Notes under the pieces: generated by a model | Databases searched by the model: none | Told to the model about the DNA's origin: nothing | Seen by the model: the letters and a program-made list of their open reading frames with translations, nothing else | Program-made: the position numbers and the translations under genes | From: an uncultured Clostridia bacterium | Lineage (GTDB): Bacteria > Bacillota > Clostridia > TANB77 > CAG-508 | DNA length: 5,620 nt | Direction of reading: 5' to 3' | NCBI GenBank assembly: GCA_944386335.1 | Contig: CALXAQ010000005.1 | Span: forward strand, 1 to 5,620 | Part shown: in pieces, positions 1 to 5,620 of the stretch | Layout of the letters: every line of letters begins with the position of its first letter | How positions within the stretch are numbered: the stretch's first letter is position 1

Positions 1-398
1 TCTATTTGTACATATGTATCTCTATAAACAGAAACTAAATGTATTTCCTTTGTTTTGTTATTCAAACTTGCAATTATAATGCAATCACTCCTATTTCCTT
101 TTCCTAAATTATCGTCTCTACTGTCTACTCCAAATAAAGCAATATTTCGGTAACCAGATAAATTTTCTTCTACTTGTGTATCTATGTCTAATTCTTCTTC
201 GTTAATGGATACTTGTTGCATTTTTCCTAGTTTGTCTGCAATATACCAATAAGCACCTCCTAATACACCTGCAATTATAATTACCAATGTTAATACAACA
301 ACGCCAAAAATTTTTAAACCTTTTCTTTTTTTCTTTGGTTTTTCCGTATCAGTTTTTGTATCATTATCTCTATAACTATTTGTATGTTTTCCTGGCAT
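1..398 (-). CDS. LCP (LytR-CpsA-Psr) family protein, N-terminal part, runs off the window
   Basis: The first 132 codons of an LCP protein are present; the rest lies beyond the left edge. The start is ATG at 398-396, preceded six bases upstream by a strong GGAGGA site (410-405). Residues 1-27 are a polar, lysine-rich cytoplasmic tail (PKKKRKG near 21-27), and about 28-48 form one membrane anchor. After a short linker the LCP domain begins near residue 83 with NIALFGVDSR. It continues with the conserved GNRSD (101-105) and VYRDT (124-128) motifs. In characterised LCP domains, arginines and aspartates in such motifs bind the lipid pyrophosphate and Mg2+. LCP enzymes transfer undecaprenyl-linked glycopolymers (teichoic acids, capsule) to peptidoglycan on the outer face of the membrane. 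That role fits the polysaccharide genes upstream, but the specific polymer is inferred. A terminator (467-435) separates the gene from its neighbour. I find no convincing promoter in the short gap, so it may rely partly on read-through. Confidence 0.93.
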   Translation of the reverse strand, partial: MPGKHTNSYRDNDTKTDTEKPKKKRKGLKIFGVVVLTLVIIIAGVLGGAYWYIADKLGKMQQVSINEEELDIDTQVEENLSGYRNIALFGVDSRDDNLGKGNRSDCIIIASLNNKTKEIHLVSVYRDTYVQI

Positions 399-434
399 TT
401 TTTGTCCTCCTTTTATATTTTCTCTATTTTACAG

Positions 435-467
435 AAAAAAGTGTTAAAATATATTTTATTTTAACAC
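435..467 (-). terminator. Rho-independent terminator after the small membrane protein gene
   Basis: A perfect 10-bp inverted repeat (GTGTTAAAAT at 441-450 against ATTTTAACAC at 458-467) encloses a 7-base loop. On the minus strand it is followed at once by six Ts (440-435). Stem, loop and U-tract are in the right order to end minus-strand transcription 38 bases after the stop codon at 505. The stem is mostly A-T, with two G-C pairs near its base, so it may be leaky; read-through could supply the LCP gene downstream. The opposite strand lacks a good T-run after the stem, so it reads as one-directional. Confidence 0.8.
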
Positions 468-504
468 TCCCCTCTCTATTTGTCTACGAATTTCTTCATA
501 AATT

Positions 505-849
505 CTATACTTTTTTCCAGAACCAGTCTAGACTATTGTCAATACTTTTCTTCTTTGTATCTTTTGCTTCAATGTCATCAATCCATAAATAAGAAAAGAA
601 AGATAATAAAATAAACACAAAATCAATGGCAATACTAATAGCAATATCAGAAATCATTTGTTGCATAGAAGAATCCATTGCATATAATTCTATTGCGTGA
701 CTTACTAACAATGTTAAAAAAACTAATAACATAATGCATGGAACAAAACTCTTTTTCGTTTCTTTTCCTAACCATACAATTAATACGAATAATACTAAAG
801 CTACTAATACTGATAATGGTTCTGTAAAGTTTACTATTGGTAGATTCAT
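505..849 (-). CDS. Small integral membrane protein of unknown function (114 aa)
   Basis: I do not recognise a family. The protein has a short N-terminus, three predicted membrane helices (about residues 10-28, 34-51 and 68-88), and a charged C-terminal tail rich in Lys and Asp that ends in a Trp/Phe patch (DWFWKKV). I start it at ATG 849-847, which has a perfect AGGAGG eight bases upstream (863-858). The frame is open back to an ATG at 891, but that codon overlaps the -10 box of the promoter (895-890), so it should lie upstream of the transcript start. The gene looks monocistronic: it has its own promoter and a terminator 38 bases past its TAG stop. It sits between the flippase and an LCP gene, so a role in envelope polysaccharide export or attachment is possible, but position is the only support. 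Nothing visible suggests an enzyme; a small accessory or sensor protein are alternatives. Confidence 0.8.
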   Translation of the reverse strand: MNLPIVNFTEPLSVLVALVLFVLIVWLGKETKKSFVPCIMLLVFLTLLVSHAIELYAMDSSMQQMISDIAISIAIDFVFILLSFFSYLWIDDIEAKDTKKKSIDNSLDWFWKKV

Positions 850-857
850 TTTTGCTT

Positions 858-863
858 CCTCCT
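858..863 (-). promoter_or_regulatory. Shine-Dalgarno site that fixes the start at 849
   Basis: The minus strand reads AGGAGG here, eight bases before the ATG at 849-847. This is a consensus site at good spacing. It favours the internal methionine over the longer open frame starting at 891. Confidence 0.85.
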
Positions 864-889
864 CTTTAGTTTTTATTTTCTTTAAAGAC

Positions 890-917
890 ATTATACCATA
901 GTGAAAAAATATTGCAA
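890..917 (-). promoter_or_regulatory. Sigma-A-type promoter for the small membrane protein gene
   Basis: On the minus strand there is a -35 box TTGCAA (917-912), a 16-base spacer, and a perfect -10 box TATAAT (895-890). The -10 box is preceded by TGG, giving an extended -10 element. Transcription should begin near 883, about 34 bases before the ATG at 849. It is the clearest promoter I found in the window. I saw no operator-like repeat in the spacer or leader. Confidence 0.8.
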
Positions 918-963
918 TATAATTATAAGAAAAATTTTTAAATCTAAGTAATTGGTACCATAT

Positions 964-1047
964 CTATAATGTTTCTTTTTTTATTAATAGTTTTCTTTGT
1001 ATCGCTTGTAATGGTTTTTTTTTTAATTTCTTTTCATAGCCATTCAT
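964..1047 (-). other. In-frame 27-codon extension after the flippase stop (probable severed Wzx tail)
   Basis: Directly after the flippase TAG (1050-1048), the same frame continues with ATG at 1047-1045 and 26 further sense codons, to a TAG at 966-964. It encodes MNGYEKKLKKKPLQAIQRKL and seven more residues. From memory, many Firmicute and Bacteroidetes flippases end with a basic cytoplasmic tail of the form MNxYEKxLxxKPLxxI, so this looks like the missing end of the protein above. Since an ATG abuts the stop (TAGATG), ribosomes could also reinitiate and make a separate short basic peptide, but I see no own Shine-Dalgarno site. The stretch contains a run of ten As (1024-1015). Confidence 0.6.
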
Positions 1048-2508
1048 CTACCACTTCCATACAACGGCACAATATAGTATCATATATATTGCAATTTGAA
1101 GCAATAACATTGAAATAGAGTGAATTGGTACATATACTTTTACTATAACTGCTATTATAATGCTTCCTAGCATCGGTACAGACATTTTTAATATATTTTT
1201 CCAGAATTCTATTATATTAATTCCTACTTTTCTATGATAAAAAATATTCATACTGATAATAGAACCTCCAATTAAAGAAATGGATGTACCTATGGCTGCT
1301 CCTATTCCTCCATATAGCTTTGATAAAACAATACTAACGCCTACATTAAAAAAAGCAAATAAGATTAATATAATTACCCTAAATTTATATTTATTTTTTG
1401 CTTGTAATATATTTAATCCTACATTTTGTATTAAAGGTATTGTCATTGGTATCATCAGAATGCAAGCAATAATATAGGACTGGGAGTACTCTGGTCCGAC
1501 CCACATAATTTCAATAAATTCTTTTCCAAACAATACAAAACCTGAAATAATGAGAGCCATAACAATGTATTGTACTCTGCCTGTTCTTATAAAAATGTCT
1601 GTAAATTCTTTATCAGATGCTTTTTGAGACTCCATCTTTGTAACTCTTGGTAGTAAAACGCCTGAAATAGCTGTTGAAAAGTTCATAAACATCTGATTTA
1701 GTTGGGAAGCTACAGAATATATTGCTACCGCTACCGAACCTGAATAAATTCCTAAAACAAATTGATCTAAGCTCCAGTTAATTTTATCTAAAATGCTATT
1801 TAGAAAAATCCATACAGAATATGCCATAATTTCTTTTAGTAATTTAAAATCAATTTTTCCAAACTTCAATTTTATTTTTAATTTTGTTTTACAATAGATA
1901 TAATTTAACAGCAAAGTCCCTATATTTAGTACAGTTACTAAAATTACCAATCCTATAGACTTTATTCCAAAATGCAATAGTATTAACATAATAATAGGAT
2001 TTAAAATAATTCTGATTAAATTTAGCATTTTTGAAAAAACAAATTTCTCATAAGATGTTATGATAGATGTAAATACACTAAGAGGAAATGTTACCACTAA
2101 GTTTAATGTCAAAATTCCCATTAATATTTTAGCTTTATTTAGTTCCTCTACTCCCATTGTATTTCCAAATAATTTATCTACATTTAGCCATAAAATAAAA
2201 CTAATAATGCCTGCTATAATTCCTATTATAATATAAATAAGAAAGAACATTCCATGTAGTTTTTGTTCTTTTTCTTTTTCATTTTTATTTCTGTATCTAG
2301 TTGTATAAATAATAATAGCATTTCCAAAACCAAAATCTAATATGGTAAGATAAGAAATAACAGATGTAACCAAGGAATATAATCCATATTCTGTTTGTCC
2401 TAATTGTGCGGTCAAAATAGGCGTGTATAGCACACCTATTAACATATTTACTACTATAATTATATAAGATAAAATCGCTCCAATTTTGATTTCCTTATTT
2501 GTCTGCAT
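1048..2508 (-). CDS. Wzx-type polysaccharide flippase (MOP/PST superfamily), possibly cut short
   Basis: The 486-residue product is strongly hydrophobic, with a dozen or more membrane helices spread along its length. This matches the Wzx/RfbX oligosaccharide flippase family, which moves undecaprenyl-linked repeat units across the cytoplasmic membrane. The N-terminal segment is diagnostic: LGQTEYGLYSL (about 36-46), then TILDFGFGNAI (about 55-65) and a basic YTTRYRNKNEK loop. Start ATG 2508-2506 has AAAGGA just upstream and lies 23 bases after the broken pyruvyl transferase-family gene, so the two were probably co-transcribed. The frame stops after VVWKW with TAG. A tail-like sequence follows in the same frame (1047-964), so the natural protein may have been about 514 residues. 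The membrane core is intact either way, and the protein could still work. Identity as a polysaccharide flippase is firm; the substrate is unknown. Confidence 0.92.
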   Translation of the reverse strand: MQTNKEIKIGAILSYIIIVVNMLIGVLYTPILTAQLGQTEYGLYSLVTSVISYLTILDFGFGNAIIIYTTRYRNKNEKEKEQKLHGMFFLIYIIIGIIAGIISFILWLNVDKLFGNTMGVEELNKAKILMGILTLNLVVTFPLSVFTSIITSYEKFVFSKMLNLIRIILNPIIMLILLHFGIKSIGLVILVTVLNIGTLLLNYIYCKTKLKIKLKFGKIDFKLLKEIMAYSVWIFLNSILDKINWSLDQFVLGIYSGSVAVAIYSVASQLNQMFMNFSTAISGVLLPRVTKMESQKASDKEFTDIFIRTGRVQYIVMALIISGFVLFGKEFIEIMWVGPEYSQSYIIACILMIPMTIPLIQNVGLNILQAKNKYKFRVIILILFAFFNVGVSIVLSKLYGGIGAAIGTSISLIGGSIISMNIFYHRKVGINIIEFWKNILKMSVPMLGSIIIAVIVKVYVPIHSISMLLLQIAIYMILYCAVVWKW

Positions 2509-2531
2509 TTTTTTCCTTTCTATACTTTTCC

Positions 2532-3563
2532 TTAAGATAATACTTTACCAATAAACTCTTTCGTCCTATTTCTTTCTTCTTCTAATCTTCTATCTATTTT
2601 TTGCTTGTCTACTTTTAGTTGATTTTCTGTAATTCTATCTTGATACCATGCATCTTGTAAGTCAAACTTTTCTAATAATGTATCTAATCTTGAATTCATT
2701 TTTATATTAGAATCTTCTCTATCAAAAACAACAAATGGTTTGTGAAACAAAATTGCAAAAACAGAAGAATGAAAAGAATCTGTGCATATTAAAAAAGCAT
2801 TTTTTTCTAAATACAAAAACTCGCTTGGTCCTGTTTGATAAATAGGTGCATTTTTGTCGAGTATATCGATAATTTGACAATGATTTTCTTTAGCAATTCT
2901 TTCTATTTCTTTTTTCCTCTTCTCAGATATTTCTCCTAAAAAATAGGTTAATATATATTTATCCGCTTTTATATTTTCTGGCTTTTTAGCAAGCCCGCTC
3001 CACTGCTCCGCTGTTAATAGCATAGTTGGATCCACCAAGACTTCTACATCTTTTCTCTGTACTAATTCTTCTATGAGCTTCTTTCCTCTTTCTTCTCTAA
3101 CAGAATTTGCTTTAAAATTTTGTAATTCCCTTTTTAGTTTTTCTTCTTCTTGCTTTGGCAATTTTTCTATGCCAAAACTAGCTGAAAAGGCAACTCTTTG
3201 CTCTGGTTTTGCAATTTTTAATAAATCTACATCTTTTAATCTGCCAAAATTGGGATTCCAAACTTGGTCACTGCCGTACAAAAAAATAATCATATTCATT
3301 TTCCATTTTGCTATATGCCGTAATATAATGCTTAGAAAATTTTATATTTCTATTAAACTCTTTAAATTTTTTTGCTCTTTTTCTATATTTATTTTGTACA
3401 CTACGTAAACTACTTTTTAATAAATATTTTCCTAATCTTAGCAATATCTTTTTATTTTTTTCATTTAATGGTGCTATATTTTTCAAAGTGACACATTCAC
3501 ATTGCTGACTTTTTAAAAACTCTTGTATAGCATAATTTTGTAGTCTAATTGCTATTTCTTCAT
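2532..3563 (-). pseudogene. Polysaccharide pyruvyl transferase-family gene, broken by an early stop and a frameshift
   Basis: Two reading frames together make one family member. The first, from about 3567 to 3268, carries RLQNYAIQEFLKS near the N-terminus and ends YDYFFVRQ-stop. The second, from about 3279 to 2532, carries GSDQVWNP, SVREERG, VDPTMLL and CTDSFHSSVFAILFHKP, all typical of this family. The frames meet at a run of seven Ts on the minus strand (3286-3280). Losing one T would give DYFLYGSDQVW; dropping the extra C after GTA would give DYFFVGSDQVW. The start is also damaged. The ATG at 3563-3561, with an AAGGTG site upstream, reads MKK then TAG. The frame encoding RLQNYAIQ has TGA at 3570-3568 and no intact start. 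The family's N-terminal NYG segment is missing, and the joined length (about 343 codons) is slightly short for the family. The intact enzyme would modify envelope sugars, by pyruvylation or a related transfer. A TTG (3486) could start a fragment, but it is unlikely to be functional. Confidence 0.85.
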
Positions 3564-3594
3564 TGTTTCACCTTATTTTTTGCATTTTCCTGTA

Positions 3595-4356
3595 TCAAAA
3601 TAACCCAAAAAAACTTTTCTTTTTTATTGGTATAGGATTTTCTATTTCCTCTATTTTTTGATTTTGAATAATTGCCTCTGGATGTACTGTAGTTAAAAGT
3701 TTTTGTTCTTCTTCTCCTACTATTTTATTTATTTCTTCCACCGCTTGTGGTATTCGTGGATAAATGCTATTTGGTCTATGCGTGTCTGATCCCAAAAAAT
3801 GTACCATGTGATGTTCTAACAACTTCTTTATTGTTTCTTTTGGTTCTTTTCCATATATACCTATTATGCTCCCATAATTACATTGCATTAAAACCCCATC
3901 TTCTATAAGCGGTATTAATTTATTTGGATTTTTCTGAATATAAGGATATCTTTCCGGATGTGCCAAAATAGGTACTCTACCTTGCTCCAATATTTGATAT
4001 ACCACTTCTGTAATGTTAAAAGGTTCTGCATTAATTGGTAATTCAAATAGCACATATTGGCTATTATTCAATGTAGTGGCTTTTTCTTCTTCTAATAAGC
4101 TATTTATACGATTTGTAATATAAATTTCATTGCCTTGAAAAATTTGCATATCTATTGGCATTTTTTCTCGAATTTGCTCTATTTTTTCTGCAATTTCTTT
4201 TTTATTACATTCGTAATATTCTTCCATATAATGAGGAGTTACTATAATTTTATGAAATCCTGCCTCTTTTGCTTCTTGTAGCATTTTGGCAGACTGTTCT
4301 ATTTCTTTTGCTCCATCATCTACTCCAAATACAATATGAGAATGTACATCAATCAT
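3595..4356 (-). CDS. cpsB: PHP-family tyrosine-protein phosphatase (CpsB/CapC/YwqE type)
   Basis: This 253-residue protein has the usual length and the metal-binding motifs of the family. They are DVHSHI with H5 and H7, GVDDGA (11-16), TPHY with H42, GNEIY with E77, LAHPERY with H133, and GSDTHRP with D191 and H193. In studied relatives these residues hold a cluster of metal ions, and the enzyme removes phosphate from the tyrosine tail of the partner BY-kinase in the cytoplasm. This resets the kinase cycle that controls polymer assembly. ATG 4356-4354 lies three bases after the kinase stop. Its GGGAG site is inside the end of the kinase gene, so the two are translationally linked. The protein ends in a basic, aromatic tail (KKKSFFGLF), and its TGA is followed by the broken transferase gene. 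The order modulator, kinase, phosphatase matches Bacillus ywqCDE. No catalytic residue appears to be missing. Confidence 0.95.
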   Translation of the reverse strand: MIDVHSHIVFGVDDGAKEIEQSAKMLQEAKEAGFHKIIVTPHYMEEYYECNKKEIAEKIEQIREKMPIDMQIFQGNEIYITNRINSLLEEEKATTLNNSQYVLFELPINAEPFNITEVVYQILEQGRVPILAHPERYPYIQKNPNKLIPLIEDGVLMQCNYGSIIGIYGKEPKETIKKLLEHHMVHFLGSDTHRPNSIYPRIPQAVEEINKIVGEEEQKLLTTVHPEAIIQNQKIEEIENPIPIKKKSFFGLF

Positions 4357-4359
4357 ATG

Positions 4360-5379
4360 TTATTCTCCCTTTTTTAATTTTTCTCTTTCCTCTTCCAAAT
4401 AATCATTCATCTGTTTAATTAGTTCTTCTGGCGATTTTAGACCTTCAGATGACGTAGTAGTTTGCGCAGAAACTTGTTTTGTTGGTTCTTGTTCATCTTT
4501 TTCAAAATCATAAATACTAGATGTTTTTGGTTTTGTTTCTTCTCTATTTTGTTTTAAAATCTCTTTTGCTTTATTTTTAGTCTCCGCTTTCATACGTTCA
4601 ATTCTCAATTGTTCTTCTTGTTTTGCACTTACTTTTTTAATTGGCACTTTATTACTAGTTTTTGATGTTCTTTGTGCTGTTACATTGCTACTTCCATAAT
4701 AGTAAGAAGAATAATATTCTTTTTGTGTTACAGGCATTTTGTTAATAACCACTCCTGCAATTTTTCCTCCTACATTTTCTATATCTTTTTTCACTTTTTC
4801 TAAGGCGTCCATTTTGGTTTCTTTATAAGCTGTTACAATTAAAGTAGTATCTACATAGCGAGAAACAATAACAGCATCTGTTACTAAATCACTTGGAGTT
4901 CCATCAAAAATAATTAAATCACATACTTCTCTCAAAGTATCTATGGCATCTGGTAACAATCCTGAAACCAATAATTCTGATGGATTTGGTGGAATATTTC
5001 CAGCAGGTATTAAATATAAATTTTTTACCTCTGTTTCTCTAATATAAGATAAAATATTATTATTACTGTCTTCTCCATTAGAATTTATTCCTGACAAAAA
5101 GTTAGAAAGTCCAGGAGTTGGAGCTACTCCAAAAATAGAGAATTGTCTTCCCTTTCTCATATCACAATCTATTAAAATTACTTTTTTTCCTGCTTGTGCA
5201 AAAGTAACTGCCAAATTAGCAGACACCCAGCTCTTTCCCTCTGAAGGAGATGTACTTGTTACTAATAAAGATTTCAATCCTCTTTTGGTATTCATAAATT
5301 GTATATTGGTTCTTAACGTTCTAAAAACTTCCGAAATAGGAGATTTTGGCTCTTTAAAGGTTATAATCTCTTTTTTCAT
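4360..5379 (-). CDS. cpsD: BY-family tyrosine kinase (CpsD/CapB/YwqD type) with a long C-terminal extension
   Basis: The N-terminal 215 residues form a complete BY-kinase domain. SPISEVFRTLRTNIQF (13-28) matches the segment that contacts the activator and neighbouring subunits. Walker A is SPSEGKS (44-50, K49), Walker A' is VILIDCDMRK (67-76), and Walker B is DLIIFDGTP (154-162). A tyrosine cluster follows, EYYSSYYYGS (221-230), with five Tyr; in the family these are autophosphorylated. The kinase works at the membrane with a Wzz-like modulator, encoded just upstream with a one-base overlap (TAATG) and a GGAGG site inside that gene. CpsB-type phosphatase follows directly. The oddity is length: at 339 residues it is about 100 longer than typical Gram-positive BY-kinases, which end at the tyrosine cluster. 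The extra part (231-339) is highly charged, rich in Lys, Glu, Ser and Thr, probably disordered or partly coiled-coil. It holds two more tyrosines (about Y290, Y327). A ParA/MinD identity is excluded by the Tyr cluster and context. Confidence 0.95.
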   Translation of the reverse strand: MKKEIITFKEPKSPISEVFRTLRTNIQFMNTKRGLKSLLVTSTSPSEGKSWVSANLAVTFAQAGKKVILIDCDMRKGRQFSIFGVAPTPGLSNFLSGINSNGEDSNNNILSYIRETEVKNLYLIPAGNIPPNPSELLVSGLLPDAIDTLREVCDLIIFDGTPSDLVTDAVIVSRYVDTTLIVTAYKETKMDALEKVKKDIENVGGKIAGVVINKMPVTQKEYYSSYYYGSSNVTAQRTSKTSNKVPIKKVSAKQEEQLRIERMKAETKNKAKEILKQNREETKPKTSSIYDFEKDEQEPTKQVSAQTTTSSEGLKSPEELIKQMNDYLEEEREKLKKGE

Positions 5380-5620
5380 TATTTCCTACCTCCTTTATTT
5401 ACAGTTTTCATACTTAAATCAAAATCACAAATTGGAATAGTAGTAAGTACAGATAATCCTAATTTCTTCTCTATATCTTCTTTTGACTTCACTGTAGTAT
5501 CTAGCATATTGGCAATTAGTGCATAAACTACGCCTATTACAACACCAATAAACAAGAAAATAACCAAATCTTTTATGTGGTTGATATTATATGGTTCTGT
5601 TGGCACTTCTGCTTCATCCC
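5379..5620 (-). CDS. Wzz/CpsC-type chain-length determinant and kinase modulator, C-terminal part
   Basis: Only the last 79 complete codons are inside the window; the frame is open to the right edge, so the start is not visible. The fragment runs from an outside, proline-containing stretch (VPTEPYNINHIKDL) into one membrane helix (VIFLFIGVVIGVVYALIANML). It ends in a short cytoplasmic tail with SKEDIEKKLGLSVLTTIP, the typical C-terminal signature of Wzz-domain proteins. In Gram-positive BY-kinase systems this tail binds and activates the separate kinase, and the protein helps set polymer length. The TAA stop overlaps the kinase ATG by one base, so translation is coupled. The GTG at 5606 lies mid-protein and should not be taken as a start. 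Confidence 0.88.
   Translation of the reverse strand, partial: DEAEVPTEPYNINHIKDLVIFLFIGVVIGVVYALIANMLDTTVKSKEDIEKKLGLSVLTTIPICDFDLSMKTVNKGGRK

Noticed and set aside
401..434. Promoter for the LCP gene between terminator and start
   Set aside because: TATAAA and TAAAAT occur, but no acceptable -35 box is correctly spaced, and the TATAAA sits against the Shine-Dalgarno site. AT-rich DNA produces such matches by chance.
287..592. Plus-strand open frame of 101 codons
   Set aside because: It is antisense to the LCP N-terminus, runs through the terminator hairpin and into the small membrane protein gene. It is Phe/Leu/Tyr-rich, as expected from the complement of A-rich coding DNA, and has no ribosome binding site.
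1015..1024. Run of ten As (minus strand) as a phase-variation switch for the flippase
   Set aside because: The run lies downstream of the flippase TAG, so changing its length would not alter the main product. Such runs are common in this base composition.
1280..1477. Plus-strand open frame inside the flippase
   Set aside because: It lies wholly antisense to a well-supported membrane protein, with no start signal or family resemblance.
3073..3408. Plus-strand open frame across the broken transferase gene
   Set aside because: It is antisense to recognisable pyruvyl transferase-family motifs; its Ser/Phe-rich composition is the mirror of Lys/Glu-rich coding sequence.
3268..3486. A separate 72-codon gene from TTG at 3486
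   Set aside because: The frame continues upstream to RLQNYAIQEFLKS and ends at the frameshift before GSDQVWNP, so it is the N-terminal part of the broken transferase gene, not a gene of its own.
3568..3597. TGA recoding that would join the phosphatase to the transferase fragment (both TGAs lie in one frame)
   Set aside because: The phosphatase ends at a normal family length with a typical FFGLF tail, TGG is used for Trp in the window, and a joined protein makes no sense. The standard code fits.

Overview
The window is AT-rich (by eye roughly 30% G+C). Its genes have strong AGGAGG-type ribosome binding sites and prefer AGA for arginine and A/T-ending codons. Together with the Gram-positive gene set (BY-kinase, PHP-type phosphatase, LCP protein), this points to a low-GC Firmicute, most likely a clostridial species. 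The standard genetic code fits throughout. I cannot name the genus.

Every gene I can support lies on the minus strand, so transcription runs from high to low coordinates. At the right edge is the C-terminus of a Wzz/CpsC-type chain-length and kinase-modulator protein. It overlaps a BY-family tyrosine kinase (CpsD/YwqD type) by one base, and the PHP-family phosphatase (CpsB/YwqE type) follows three bases later. This modulator-kinase-phosphatase trio is the usual control module of Firmicute capsule or exopolysaccharide loci. Next comes a broken polysaccharide pyruvyl transferase-family gene (3563-2532), then a Wzx-type flippase (2508-1048). The flippase reading frame is closed by a TAG that is followed, in the same frame, by 27 codons resembling the usual flippase tail.

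Downstream of the flippase, a small three-helix membrane protein of unknown function (849-505) forms its own transcription unit. It has a clear sigma-A-type promoter (917-890) and an intrinsic terminator (467-435). After the terminator, an LCP (LytR-CpsA-Psr) protein begins at 398 and runs off the left edge.

Taken together, this is an envelope polysaccharide locus. Wzz and the kinase/phosphatase pair would control polymer length and output, the flippase would move lipid-linked repeat units across the membrane, and the LCP protein would attach finished polymer to peptidoglycan. No glycosyltransferase or Wzy polymerase lies in the window. The broken transferase and possibly shortened flippase suggest a degenerating locus, or one with sequencing errors. 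I see no mobile element, CRISPR array, tRNA or rRNA, and no convincing novel system. The most unusual points are the lesions in two adjacent genes, a long C-terminal extension on the kinase, and the independently transcribed small membrane protein.
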